Assembly: GCF_037038585.1 (NCBI RefSeq)
Contig: NC_092521.1
Location: forward strand, 110,634,605-110,698,604
Reading direction: 5' to 3'
Length of the DNA stretch: 64,000 bases
DNA from: Patagioenas fasciata
Lineage: Eukaryota > Chordata > Aves > Columbiformes > Columbidae
Part shown: piece after piece, positions 1 to 11,599 of the stretch
Position numbering within the stretch: position 1 is the first letter of the stretch
Layout: each line of letters starts with the position of its first letter
The notes under the pieces: generated by a model
Told to the model about the DNA's origin: nothing
What the model saw: only the letters and a program-made list of their open reading frames with translations
Databases searched by the model: none
Program-made: the position numbers and the translations under genes

Positions 1-670
1 CATCTTAAAATCCAAACAGAAAAAGCCTTTTGCCCTTAGTTTTAACTTTGCTGCTAATGCTTTGCTTCCCCTGGTAATGTGGTGTGGTTGTGAAATACTA
101 GACCTGCTTCCAGGTGCTCCTGAGTATCAGTGGGACATACTCTAAGCACACTTGCAGCAGGCTTATGTGTTCCAGACAGTAAGTAGGCTTCCTCCTTGGG
201 AAAGGTAAGTCAGTGTAGCACCCTCTCACTCGCTCAAGTTCTGTTGTCATTCTTCGCCCAGGTGTCCCTGTGTCCTGTCATTTCAAGTGTTTATTTTAAT
301 TGATCCCTTCTATGGGGTGGCAGTATCACAGATGGCAGAGACTTTGACCTTTCAGGCATGCATTGAGATAGATGTGACCTGTGGGCCATCTTTTGAGCTC
401 CAGTGTTTGCAGTCAGGCTCGGGGAGGCACTGTTGCTCCTGCACGGACTCCTGAGTGGTAGCACATGACTTCCTTGAACTTCATAGTGTCTGTTGCCAAA
501 TCCATTCAGATGTTGACAGTCTCCACATTCAGTTCTGCTAGGCAAGAGCAGCAGTGCCAGTGAGGGACAGCTGAATGTCACAGTGTAGCTCCTCTGCTGG
601 TTTGCAGGTAGGAGTAAAACAGGGGAGCATTGGGAGAGACTTCCACCCCTCTGGCAAAGGGCAGAAGACT

Positions 671-681
671 GGGGGGGGGGG
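671..681. repeat. Poly(G) run of 11
   Basis: Eleven consecutive G residues on the plus strand, embedded in G-rich sequence. Such a run is length-unstable and can take part in quadruplex structure. Confidence 0.9.
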
Positions 682-2060
682 AGTGGGCACTAAACCCAGC
701 TGCATCTCTACAGCTGGGTGTGAGGGAAAGTGCTGAAAGGCAGTGGGAATGAGGGAAGCAGCCTGGCAAGTGGCTGGGGTGAAACAAAAGGGAGCAGAGC
801 ACCAGAAAGCAGAGGGATCACTGAGCAATAGGGAAAGCAGATTACAGGAGGCAATGCACAGAGTGTACTGGCAGAGGCAATCTCAAATGAGATGTTCCTC
901 TGTGGCAGGCATGCTAAAGTCTGTGTTTCTTGTTTCAGCCTGTGCATCACCGATTCTGCCCATAAATCAGCCAGGGAGGAATCTGGCCGCAGGGTGAAGT
1001 CTCACAGAAGTCCTAGCAAATGAGGTATAATAGATGGTAGCCCTGATCTTGTTTCACATCACCCCCCTCCTCCTTTTTTCCTTCCGCTCTGCTCTGACTG
1101 CAGAGTATATGAGGTGGCTTAACAGGGAAGGGACTTGCCAGGTGCGCAGGAACCACCTGCAAACAGAGAACAGAAGCCACCGGCCTTCCCAGCAAATCCC
1201 AAGCATGTGTTGTATTGATCACTCAACTAGGGGCTTGACAGGCAGGTATTTTTGTTCAGTGGTTATAGACACGTATGCCGCCGTGGCTGCTGAGCTTGGG
1301 ATGGCACCTGTGGGAGCTGATTTTGGCTGGCTGGATCCCAAGTGGAATTAAAACTTGCTGGTTTAAAAAAGTATATAGGTGTATACACACTTAGAATGAC
1401 TTAATACTGAGCAGATCTCTGAGATGCTTGAGTGCACCTGTCAAAATAACGAGCAAGTCAGCTACCAGCTCTTTCTGTACCATAGCCAGCCTTCTGCTGC
1501 GCTGGGGCCAGGCACCATCTTTCTCTGCAGAATCCTCTTGGAAATGTGCAGGACTGGAAACTTATTGAGTCACGAAGCATCTTGACAGTGCATCTGCCTA
1601 ACCTTCCTGATGTGACTTTCGCCATGGCTCTTCCTTTCTGTTCGTCACAGCGTTGTGATATCTAGGTTGCCCATTAAGAAAGGATATTGTGTGAAAGTGA
1701 AAAAATGCATTTCACCAAGGCATTGTTTTCAGAAATCACATCCAACTAAAAATGTGGAAAATGTCTTAATATTCCCTGGTTTGCTTTGTCCGTGTGTAAT
1801 AGTCCATCTGTTGCAAAAAGCAGTAGTGTTAAAAATGGAGATGCTCTTTGGGCAGAAAAAGAGGAAAAAATTGCTGATGTTTTGTTCTTTGGCTTTATTA
1901 GTAAAGATCAAGCTATGTGGTGGTAATCTGTGTGATTTTTTTCTGTTGTGCTCCTTCCAGTGCTGTACTGATAGCTGTCCTACTGATCCAGCGCTGAACC
2001 CGCCTCCTGATCTCATAGTCCTGCAGGATGGTACACATACCAGAGTATGGGCAAATTCTT

Positions 2061-2111
2061 GGGGTTGGTTGGTTTGGTTTTTTTTGGTGGTGGTTTGTTT
2101 GGTTTTTTTTT
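2061..2111 (+). repeat. GGTTTG/T-rich low-complexity tract
   Basis: About 50 bases made only of G and T apart from one A near the end, in units like GGTTGGTT and GGTTTG. It is the reverse-strand counterpart of the A/C-rich tracts found several times inside the VOPP1 gene (near 11370, 23190, 40444 and 46338). Confidence 0.8.
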
Positions 2112-4803
2112 ACCTTCACCTTTTACTAGCATTGCAGACCTCACTGCTGCTTCTCCCAGGTGATTTTTAGTGTATGTTACTTAGTGCAAAGCACCGCTTT
2201 CTTCTCTGGTCACACAGGTCCTGTTGAACACTTTGCAGCTCAAGCCTGACTTATGACTAGCTGTTTTTTGGGAACACGTATGAAATTGCTCTGTGCAGCT
2301 TTCTAAGATCTGTTTTCCAGTTTTGAGGAAGCTCAATGTTTTCCTCTAGGCTTTAAAAGAAGAAAAGGTCAAGTATGCTGCAAGTGGTGGTCAGTATTTC
2401 ACAAAGTCCCACGTGCCACTCAGCACGGCTGCTTTTTTGAATTAATAGCATTATTTCTGGTCTGTAGATGAGGACCTGCAGGATAATCTGTACAAATTCA
2501 GCTGTAACTCGATAAATGTGCTGGAGCTTTTCTAGCAGAATAGTTCTCTGTAACGTCAAAATAGGGTAGGACAGACAGGTGGGAGGTGGCATGTGTGCTG
2601 CATGCTGCCAGAGCCCTGTCCCATCAGGGTGTTCTGAGGCAGCAGTCTTTTTCCTGGTGAAATTGTCCCCTTTTCCCCATTTGCTTTCATTGGTTTCACA
2701 TCTGTTTGCAGGAACCTGGTCTCTGCCTTGGCAGAGCAGCCATGATTTGCATGTGGGGAACAGCAGTGACCTATCTTCAGCCACTGGTTCTTGACATCTG
2801 CAAGTGGGCTGCTGGAAATCCAGCTGTAGCTGTTAGGTAAGCTAGTGTAAGGCAGCAGGAGAAAAACAGAGACACAGACACCTAAGGAGCTACCTCCATC
2901 TGCAGGGGCTGGGGTGGAAGGTATGCTTGTCACTGTTCCCTCTGCTTTCTCTGCGGTCCCTTTCACCTTGCAGTTTGGGATGGTGGCTGCCAGTTGCACC
3001 TCTCCTCTTTAACAGCACCTTCCAGTCTGCAGTGCATTTGGCAGGCAGCTCATGACCTGCCTGGCACTGCCTCCATCTCTCCCCTGCTGCCTGGGTTTTG
3101 TGGCTGCAGCTGGTGGCAGGTTGATTCACACATGACAGCAGCAATGAGAGGCAAGCAGTGACTGCCCACCCTCCTCACCCTCAGCTTGCCTTCTAAACCA
3201 ATTTTTAAGAAGGTCTGTTCTGCCAAAGAGGTGCATTTCTAGGGCATGGGCAAGTCAGGATACATCCATCCCAAGTGTTTACCCTCAGCGCTCATCAGGC
3301 AGCCAACTGATTTACTATAATCCGAAACAAATCTCAAGACTTTCCAGTATCTGTAGACTGGTCCAATGAATGACTTGAAAAACACTGGAAAAATAAACTA
3401 GTCCCTCCACCTGGGGAGCAAAGTCCACCTCCTGCACCACTGTGGCCTGGGAGACACACAGCTGGTGGGACAGAGGTAGGGCAGTGCTAGATAAAGAGCT
3501 CATCAGGAAGCAAGGTGGATGGTGTGTTGGTCATTTGCAAGTACCTACAGGTGAGAAAGCCCAGGCAGCTGACAGGAAAGGAAGCAAATGGGGCTCTTCG
3601 GTCTCACCAGCCATAGTGAAAGAAGAACTAGCAGCTGGAACCTGCTTGCAAACATGGCCAGGTCCATGGTCCTAAAAAAACACCCACAGTCAGGAAAGTT
3701 CACTGTGTGAGGAGACAGCTGACTGTTGAGAGTGACAGAGTCTCAGGAATACCACCTTTAGTAGCCTTTCAGAGACACATTTGATGACAGTGCACTTGGA
3801 GTCATGAGCTGTACACAAGGATCATGGGGGCAAGGTGTACCAAGAGTCCCCGGTAGCACCTTTTCTCTCAAAGTGGCATAGTTGGAGATTTCATTGTGGC
3901 AGAAAGGGTCTGACCCTCTTCTCATTCCCTTTTCTGCCAGGGTCACAGCAGAGCAAACTCAGAAGTTTCCTTACCCATCTAAACACTTTCCTCCTGATCA
4001 CTGCTTCCTCACAGGTACATCAGATGCATTTTGAGGATGCACAAATGAAGAAATGACCTCAAGGAGGTACTGTTTGAGTTCCTGCCCCCCAACCTGGGCT
4101 CACTGGTTCAGTCTAAGCATCTCCATTCTACCCAAGCCCTGCTCAAGATATTTAAACCCCCTGTATCAAATGCCTCTGCAAGAACCAGGAGACTGATCCC
4201 CACAACATGTTAAATCAACTTCCTGATGGTGAGATTTCAAAGGCAGGTGAGGAGTCAGCCTCATACCCTGCTCTGGTGGCCACTAGAAGGCACAGGGAAG
4301 AGCCCCACATATCCCCAAGGCTCCCAGCCATTGGCACTAACCTAGTTTTGCAGTCAAAACACCACCCTGCCTCATCAGTGAGGCACCAAAATCTGTTGTG
4401 TTACAGAGAGGACACAGTAGCAGCAACCAGAGAATGTGACATGGGAATCCCGATGGATAAATCATCAACATACCATGCCAAAGTTCACATTAGCAAAGCT
4501 GCAGCAGCTGGCAGCTCTGAAGGGCATCACTACTGCCAAGTAAAATCCTGTTGGAAGATGTTTTCCTTTACCTGTGAGACTGCACACCTTACCTGTCATC
4601 ACTGCCTGTTGGTGCTCCTGCAGCCTGAGTTTCACATTTGGCTTGCTAAAGTGCTATCAAGTACAAATCTCTCAGTGGCATTAGCCATGCCATCTTCTGC
4701 ACTTAAGACGTCACAGTCTCTACTCAGTAACAGCAAGCTTTAAACATCCAGCTCAGGAAAGAGCAATGAAGAAGGTTAGAGGTACAGCATCATCCAAGCT
4801 TAC

Positions 4804-4809
4804 TTTAAT
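4804..4809 (-). promoter_or_regulatory. Candidate distal poly(A) signal (ATTAAA)
   Basis: The minus strand reads ATTAAA here. About 30 nt further on it becomes pyrimidine-rich (CTTCTTCATTGCTCTTTCC), as expected of a downstream element. This is the commonest variant of the canonical signal. Use is not shown by the sequence alone. Confidence 0.35.
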
Positions 4810-6429
4810 AAAATGCATTTCTAAATCCTGCACAAATTTTATGAACAGCAGAAGCCTCCCAGACTGTATAAAGACCTACTTCTGCTACATCCATCGTCTA
4901 ACCCACCAACCTAACCTTGCAAAACGTGGAATGTACACTCTCAATCAACTTCATATTGTTGATATCACCCTACTGAAAGTTACAGGGCTTCTCCTTTCTC
5001 CCCAACATTTTTTTTTTTAACTAAAAGGAATAAAGGGAAAAAATAAAAGAAAATCTAAAAACTTCCAAAAAGCAAGATGACGAGAGGAAAGGCATGTAAA
5101 CAGTTGGCAAGTAATTCATATAGATGCCCACATGGGTGCTGCATTTTCAAGAGAAGACCAAGCAAGTTTGCCAGCAGAGGAGTGCATGTGTTGTAAGAGG
5201 TAGTGTCATCCATCAACACCAGCAAATAAACCAGCCAGACTTCAGGAAAACATCACCATAAGTTGAATTTCAATGTACAGTATAAGAATTCACTATAAAA
5301 GGCTTCTATTCAATGTGTCCAGTAAAATGCCAGCTGTCACAGATACATTTCGTAATATAAAAGGACTTAACAGCATCTATCTACTAACATGAGGTCTATT
5401 GTAATTTCTATTTTCAGAAAAAGAAAGGTTGGATTTTGCTTTAAAAAATTACGTTGCATATACACAGCCATATTCTGTAACATACGCAGCTTTAACCTTC
5501 AAGTCTACACTCATTTAGAAAATATATACGGTTGTGGTGTGCAGATGGACCTAGTGATAAACTGTACTTTTTTGTCACATTCAGTGCCCACCAAGCCTAC
5601 ACTGCACACACAGATGTACTTTGCTTTGTCCCTTGCTATGATGTACAGTAAGGGAAAGCCTTAGTTACAATTTCACCCAAGTCAGGGCTCCAGGAATGAG
5701 CTCCTCAAAAGCTAGCTGTGCTCCAGATGATGACTATTAAGTCCACCAGCAGCTTTTCGAAATAGTGACCCTTAGTGTTTTTTCTGTTAGAGACATGTTC
5801 ATAATAAAAGGGATGTTCTTTTCTGGCAGTTCTGCAAATCCAGGTTGCTGCCTCTGCACAAGGTCTCACAAGCCACTGGGATGCATGAACAGCACAAGAA
5901 AGCTTTGACTCCCTGTGTGACACAGGTCTTCAGATTACTCCAAGTCATCTTGGTGGCCTCTGTGTCCAGGCTGGAGTGACACAGGAGCAGTCAGTGCATT
6001 GGCAAACTCAGCATTCATCTGGTACCCAAAGGACCATATCAGACTCCTAACCCTCAGCTATGCTGTTTCTGCAGGTCCTTCAGCACTAGAAGGCAAGGGC
6101 ATCTTCTTTTTCTCACTCTTTAGTGACATGGCTCTGAATATGCACAGAAGGAGAAGGTTCCATTAATGTGTAGTCATGTCTCAGAGTAGATTCACATTTT
6201 TGTTAGACATAGATGGATGTGAGAGCCCCTCACACAGGGGCTCTTGTGTGTATTTGAAGGTGTTGACTTGTGGTCACTCCAAGAGGGAGCCACAAGCATG
6301 AGATGGTGAATTTGGGAATTCTCCGGCTGCTCACAGCAAAACACATGAAGACCTAAGTAAGAGTCATTGAAAGCCAAACCATCTGCGCATCACGTCAAGG
6401 AACTGCTCTTAAGCACAAGTTCCAAGAAG

Positions 6430-6435
6430 TTTATT
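6430..6435 (-). promoter_or_regulatory. Candidate proximal poly(A) signal (AATAAA)
   Basis: This is a canonical AATAAA on the minus strand about 1.04 kb after the VOPP1 stop codon. It could give a shorter 3' UTR than the ATTAAA near 4804. No transcript evidence is available here. Confidence 0.35.
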
Positions 6436-7279
6436 TGCCTGAACTAGAGAGGAGAACAGGTTCACAGATCTGTCACCTGGAGATGACAGCTCTGCTTGGC
6501 ACTCTTTGTGGCAGCAGTAAGACCGGGGACAAAACTCCCATCAATGTCAAAAGGATCAGACCTAGAAGTGTGCTCCCATTCCTTCTTACTGTGGTAATTT
6601 TCCAATTTAGGGAAGAAAACTTACCTACATATTTCAGTGTTTCTAACTGTTCTGTCCCAAGGCACAAGTAGCTCCAAGGTTATAACACCTCCCCCTCTCG
6701 CTACCAGCATTTACGTCATCGGCTGTTTCACACAATCTCACTGCTGGCAAAATGAGAGGAGCATGGATGCCGATCTCACAGGCAGAGACCAGGTGCTGAC
6801 CAAGAAACACTCAAGTCCCCGTCCTTCACTTTTCAGATGTATCATTTAAAGTAATGACTTCCTCTATTCTAGGGCACTTGGCAAAGTCCCTGCCCTGACT
6901 TGACCAATGCTGGTGCTCCAGTCACAGTGACTTCTATCACAGCATCTTTCTGTTGTGCCTCAGAACCAAACTGTGTAAGAAAATTGTAAGAGAAAAAGAT
7001 GGTGGTCAGCATTTCTGGTAAAAGCATTGCCCTGCCTCTTCTACATCTACCCTCTTTCATTTCCCTTAGATGAGGGCATTTCTGCTCTGGGGTCTTAGGA
7101 GAGTGCACATCACTCTGGGGTTGAATAAAGAACTGCTACCAGTAGCAAATAAACCCAGGACTGAAACAAACAATAAATAAAGAGAAAGACATATAGGTTT
7201 TAAATATAGGTTTCCATTAAAAGCATTACAAAGACAACTTCTCTCATTCTGAAGACAAAGAAAAAAATCCACTTCTACT

Positions 7280-7300
7280 AAAAAAAAAAAAAAAAAAAAA
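7280..7300. repeat. Poly(A)21 on plus strand
   Basis: Twenty-one A on the plus strand, so a poly(U) run in the presumed VOPP1 3' UTR. No transposon body is recognisable beside it. Confidence 0.9.
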
Positions 7301-7473
7301 TTTAAAATCACCCCTTTGCAAGTAACTTTAATGAGGAAAGGTGCAGGGAAGGGAGGGAGGGAGAGAGGACTTGGAGAACTAGCAAGTGTTCAAAAGGGCA
7401 GATGCCCTCCATCTCGCTCATTTTGCAATGGCACCTTCTTCTCACACAGTCAGGTCAGAGAGCCAGAGAGTCC

Positions 7474-7655
7474 TCATGTGGAGGATTTCACCACCTGCTC
7501 ATACGGGGGAGGTGGTGTGTTGCAGTAGGAAGGTGGGGGTGGGTAAACCGGGTTTCCTTGTGGGGAATTGGGCTGGACGTGGAAAGCCATAGCCATGGGA
7601 TTCATCACAGGTCCACCTGGATCTGTGTAATACGGCACTCCAGGTTGTTGCGACC
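7474..7655 (-). CDS. VOPP1: VOPP1, last coding exon (proline-rich tail)
   Basis: VOPP1 is a small single-pass membrane protein of endosomal and lysosomal vesicles, related to WBP1 and WBP1L. The human protein is linked to NF-kB signalling and to binding of WWOX through PPxY motifs. This exon encodes the end of the cytosolic tail: a GSQQPGVPYYTDPGGP segment, then NPMAMAFHVQPNSPQGNP, then PPPPSYCNTPPPPYEQVV, ending in KSST and TGA. Two PPxY motifs (PPSY and PPPY) are visible. The acceptor TTTCTTTCAG lies at 7656 and beyond. The previous exon ends with one base of a glycine codon and this exon supplies GG, giving 60 further codons including the stop. The last residues (KSST) differ from the human end as I remember it. 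The match to the known tail is strong enough to be sure of the gene. Confidence 0.97.
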
Positions 7656-10600
7656 CTGAAAGAAAGAAAAGGAGAGGAAAAGGTATCAACAGCAGCAGCA
7701 GCATCAGGTCCTGCTCTTCCAGAGCCTGTGCTCTGCACACTCAGACAAGTTTTCTCAAAGTTTTCATCAAAGCAAAGACAAGGAACCACCTTTCTCCCAT
7801 TCCAGAGAAAGCTCAGGCTTGCAGAACTGCATGCAATGGAAATCAATTAGTGAAACAAAAGACACCGATGCCCCAAGCAACTACCATAGGAAAGAGAAAA
7901 CAGCAAGAGGTGTGGGATCCTGGATGGATGATGGCGTTTCCACGGCAGCCCTGACTCAGGTGTCAAGTCTTATGAAAAGACTTCACAGATTATTTTGTGG
8001 TGTGCTGGATCTGTAAGCCAGAATGCATCTCAAATAGATAATTTCCCTTCTAGGCATGAAATGGCTAAGGAATAAACACGTATGAAGCAAAACCTCAAGT
8101 TGAAGCCAATTATGACTGGCTAACACAATGGGACAAGATTGCTTTGCACTGATTAAATTTAGGAAATTATGTTGGAGCCTGCAGGGACAAAGAAAGGAAA
8201 TGTATGCACAACTGCAAAATTCCTTAGCCATGACACATGCGGAGTAACAGAGACTGGTGCTATGAGGAATAACAAAGGTGGTATGTAACCTTCCTCAGAT
8301 ATCACAACTGATAGCGGAAGAAGACTCAATGCAATTCCAGCAATTAAAGTCACATACTGTCTTTATCTCAAGATGTACATTCTATTTCTCTCTATTTAAG
8401 TAAAGCTGGACTGAAAAAAAATCACGGCTGAGCAACAGGTTTTCTTCTTTTGTTGCTAGTCTGTTTTTCCCATGACGACAGAGCCTCTAAGGGATTTTCC
8501 CCTCAACCATTCTCTTCTGTGACTTGGTGACACTAGGACTCAGCATTGCCACAGAAGGAATAAAGGCTTCTTGAAGCTTAGTACTTCAGGCACTCAGGAA
8601 GGAGCTAAATAGCAAACCCCAAAAGTGTCCCTACAATATTAAATCAGGTAGGTCAAGCCATAAGGCACAGGGATGCCAACTGTCCCAGAGCCTTGTGGGG
8701 TCTGTCTAGGGAGATTCGTTTGGACACTCAGGAGGCAAAGAGTAAGGAAAGCAGATTGGGAACGCAGCTATTTCTTTCTTAACACAACGATTTTTAATAC
8801 ACCACCACAATAATTTTAACTTTAGCCTGTGGCACCAAAGCAGACTGCTCCATGGCCTCTCTTTCTTTGCCACGGTGACGAGAAGCCCTTGTTCTGCTTC
8901 CATGTACAGCATCAGCACATGGCTGTGGGAGAGCCAGGCTGGGAAGAGCAGCAGAGTCCTACCTCTCCAAAGTTTGGGCTAATACCCTCTTCTGTAGCCT
9001 TTTTCTTAAGCATTTTTGTTTTAAAGTTAAATCCTGCCCAGCCCTGCATTTCTGCAGTTTCCATCCACATGGAGAAATATGGGAGAGGTTGATGCAGCTC
9101 ACTGCAGTTTGCTCTTTAGGAAAAATAAATGTTTTCATTAAAACTTCTGAGTCTTATTAATATTATTGAATTGTGAGGGGAGTAAAAGTGAACACCAATC
9201 TTTCGAGCTTTTTTTTTTTTTCAGTTCACTAAACTCGGCAGAAAACAATATCTAAATATCAACTTCCTTGTGGGATCAGCTCAGTATTTGTTGAGTGCCT
9301 ACAAAGGGACCTAACCTTCTCTAGCACCTGAACTGCCAGTGTGGGGCTATGTAGGCTAAGGCTGAAGTGAGATACCACCAGGTCTGCAAACTCCTGCTTG
9401 TAGGTGAGGTGTTCAATCCATTTTCCCAGTCAGGCCCACAAAAAAACACTCCCACCTTCCAGGCTGCTGCTGGGATGGTAGAAAACGCTGCTGTTGTCCC
9501 TGCAGGGGAGGAGGGAGATGGGCAAGGAGCCACGTTTCAAAGGGTCCACCTCAACAGTGAACTGGCTCCTGCTACCAAATCCAGAAGAGGAGCTAGCAGA
9601 AAATAACAACTTGGTTGACTACTAATTCCCATTGCTGTTGAATATTCTTAGAATAGTAGAAAAAAAATGGCATGGTTAGCTCAGAGCCCAAAGCTTTTAA
9701 GTAATAGTAATAACAGTCTGGAAGCAGGTGGCATAAGCAGGTCAAAGGGCTTGTGCTTACTTTATATTCACATATAACTTGTGCTCCATAAAGTGTGACG
9801 GAAAAATAAAACTGTGCTCTAATATTAAATCTGTTCTTTTCCAATCCAGCCAAAGACTCTCCCTGTTCACATAATCTTGAGGTTATTTTTCAGGCTTAGA
9901 AGTATTAGTTCAGTTAGTCTGGCTTGCCCCAAACTCTCTGCTGTTGAAAAATAAATACTCTCTGCAGAAACGCTTGTTCAGTCAAGCAGAAAAACAGATA
10001 CAGAATGGAAGCCCTAAAAAAACCTCTTAGAATTTAAACAAAAGAAAGTGAATAAAGTGACAGTTTGCGTCTATAACGTCTTTTTATCCATTCAGACCTG
10101 TGAGAGAGGAGGAAGAAATGCATGTCTATGAGTACACACTTAAGGACACAAGAAAGAACATTTCCAAAGGCTCCAGAAGGCACACAGGTGTGCAACAGCT
10201 GGTGTGACAGTGGGGACAGCCTGAATGGTGCATCTCTGCACAATGCTCCTAAGCTAGAAATGGTTTTAGGACACTTTTCTAAGGAGGTTGTCTTGAGGTG
10301 GCCACAATATTGCATAGAGATAGAATGGTTCAGAAGATGAGTTTTGATTAAGAGGCTGGAAGCGGCAAATTTTCAGGGAGATCCACCCTCTCATTACAAA
10401 ATAGTCCATTGTATTTCCACTACTAAGACAGTATGCAACAAAAACAAACTGACAATTCCAAAAAGTTGTCAGAAAAGGTGATTATTCTGTGGCTTCATCT
10501 CTCTCTAATACAACGTGTGACAAAATGACAGCCTGGGAGGAGAAGTGTCAGGCTACCAAGCGTGCCTGCATATGTGTGCATGTGCTTTCAGGGACACAAA

Positions 10601-11462
10601 TTAGCACCAGCTTATGCAATCAGGCCAGTGGTTAAAAAAGTCTCGGTTTGGCTTTGCTAAGGCAGGAGGAAGACAAGCACCTGAAAGTACATTCAGACAA
10701 AATCTCAGCACTGCAGAAGGTCTTCCAGCTAGACACAGTTGAATTCAAAATGCACCCTTAAGGCACAAACATCTGCTTACAGGTGGGTCTCAATATTGCA
10801 GGCCTCTCTCAACCGGGACTACCTAACAGTCAGAGGGTAAGCAATATGAAACTTAGAAAGCAGTGTTGCTAGAGAAGCCGCCACTAGGTAGATCCTCCTG
10901 ATGCTCACAGCCATTGCTGAGCAATCAGACTGACAAGACGAGAAAGATCACTTTGCTGCAGTGAAACTGTAGCACAGAGCACGGAAGGCAAATAAAAAAG
11001 AGAAGACTTGTAAAAGAGACAGACTGGGGAAGAAAAACGTTAGGCTTTCCTTCACCTCTACCAATTATTATAAGCTGTATTTAAAACTCTTTCTTCATGT
11101 CACTTTTATTTTGGATACCTATCATTTTGTCTATGCTGCACAGTGAGAACTTGCTATCTTCCTTCCATGCATGGACACACAGCTGTAAAGGTATTAGGAA
11201 CCACAACAGAAGGGAACTGGAAATCCTGTCATGCTGGGTTTCAAAAACACTTCTGTACACAGCAGTTGAATTACGTTGTTTGGAAGGCAGAAGGTGTCAC
11301 TCATCACAGGAGGTGGCTGCACAGTTTAGTGCAGTGCAATCCCTTGTCCAAATCCCACAGTTTCCAAAAACCAACCAACCAAAACCCCCTAACCCACCCT
11401 TTTTTAAATGCCTTGGCAAACGTAAGAAATTAGTGAAACATGTTTAATGAGCAGTCTCTGAC
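7656..11462 (-). other. VOPP1: VOPP1 intron between last two coding exons
   Basis: A 3.8 kb intron with donor CATCAG|GTCAGA at the 11463 edge and acceptor CTTTCTTTCAG at the 7655 edge. I saw no other exon, RNA gene or recognisable transposon in it, apart from short homopolymers such as T13 at 9209-9221 and an A/C-rich tract near 11368-11400. Confidence 0.85.
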
Positions 11463-11599
11463 CTGATGCAGTGTTGACTGGTTGTCTGGTATAAGACACG
11501 TTAAAAGTAGGTTCTTCTACTAGCGGAGGAGGGTACATCCGCCTTCGGATAAAGAAACCAGCTCCGCAACAGAACAGAACTCCCATCATCAAAAGGAAC
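11463..11599 (-). CDS. VOPP1: VOPP1 exon: transmembrane segment and juxtamembrane tail
   Basis: This 137 bp exon encodes the second half of the membrane helix and the start of the cytosolic tail. It reads FLLMMGVLFCCGAGFF, then IRRRMYPPPLVEEP, then TFNVSYTRQPVNTASG. The helix begins in the preceding exon (LWYFW) and ends at a basic RRR cluster, as expected of a stop-transfer sequence with the tail in the cytosol. The CC pair near the cytosolic face is a plausible palmitoylation site, which is inference. The acceptor is CTTTGCCTAG and the donor CATCAG|GTCAGA. The first base completes the TGG tryptophan codon split with the exon upstream. Sequence and length fit the vertebrate VOPP1 family closely. 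Confidence 0.97.

Larger units (their letters stand above)
1..4780. other. Unassigned sequence downstream of VOPP1
   Basis: No exon, RNA gene or clear mobile element was recognised here. Several open frames of 60-178 codons exist on both strands, the longest being plus 4207-4743 and plus 1655-2170. They lack recognisable domains, overlap one another and have no supporting splice context, so they are treated as chance. In mammals LANCL2 lies next to VOPP1 in convergent orientation, so part of this stretch could be the 3' UTR of a plus-strand LANCL2. I see no LANCL2 coding sequence, so that is an inference from synteny only. Low-complexity tracts at 671 and 2061 are listed separately. Confidence 0.5.
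4785..7473 (-). other. VOPP1: Probable VOPP1 3' untranslated region
   Basis: This is the sequence directly downstream of the VOPP1 stop codon on the minus strand. No splice site is needed, since the stop lies in the last coding exon. The extent is inferred: an ATTAAA on the minus strand at 4809-4804 followed by a U-rich stretch would give a UTR of about 2.7 kb, and a canonical AATAAA at 6435-6430 would give about 1.04 kb. Both could be used. The transcript would carry a run of 21 U about 175 nt after the stop. The open frames inside the region show no recognisable protein features. Confidence 0.45.

Noticed and set aside
1655..2170. 171-codon plus-strand open frame
   Set aside because: Ends in a translated low-complexity G/T tract (runs of V, W and F). 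An antisense frame of 95 codons overlaps it, and no family resemblance is seen.
4207..4743. 178-codon plus-strand open frame
   Set aside because: No recognisable domain, no splice or promoter context, and mixed composition. It lies just downstream of the probable VOPP1 3' end and could be chance.
7656..7740. Extension of the VOPP1 last-exon frame upstream (MCRAQALEEQDLM...)
   Set aside because: It is intronic read-through beyond a clear TTTCTTTCAG acceptor. The joined exon 4 sequence fits the family instead.
7499..7846. 115-codon minus-strand frame overlapping the VOPP1 last exon
   Set aside because: It is the wrong frame of the VOPP1 exon, extended into the intron. The correct frame gives the conserved PPxY tail.
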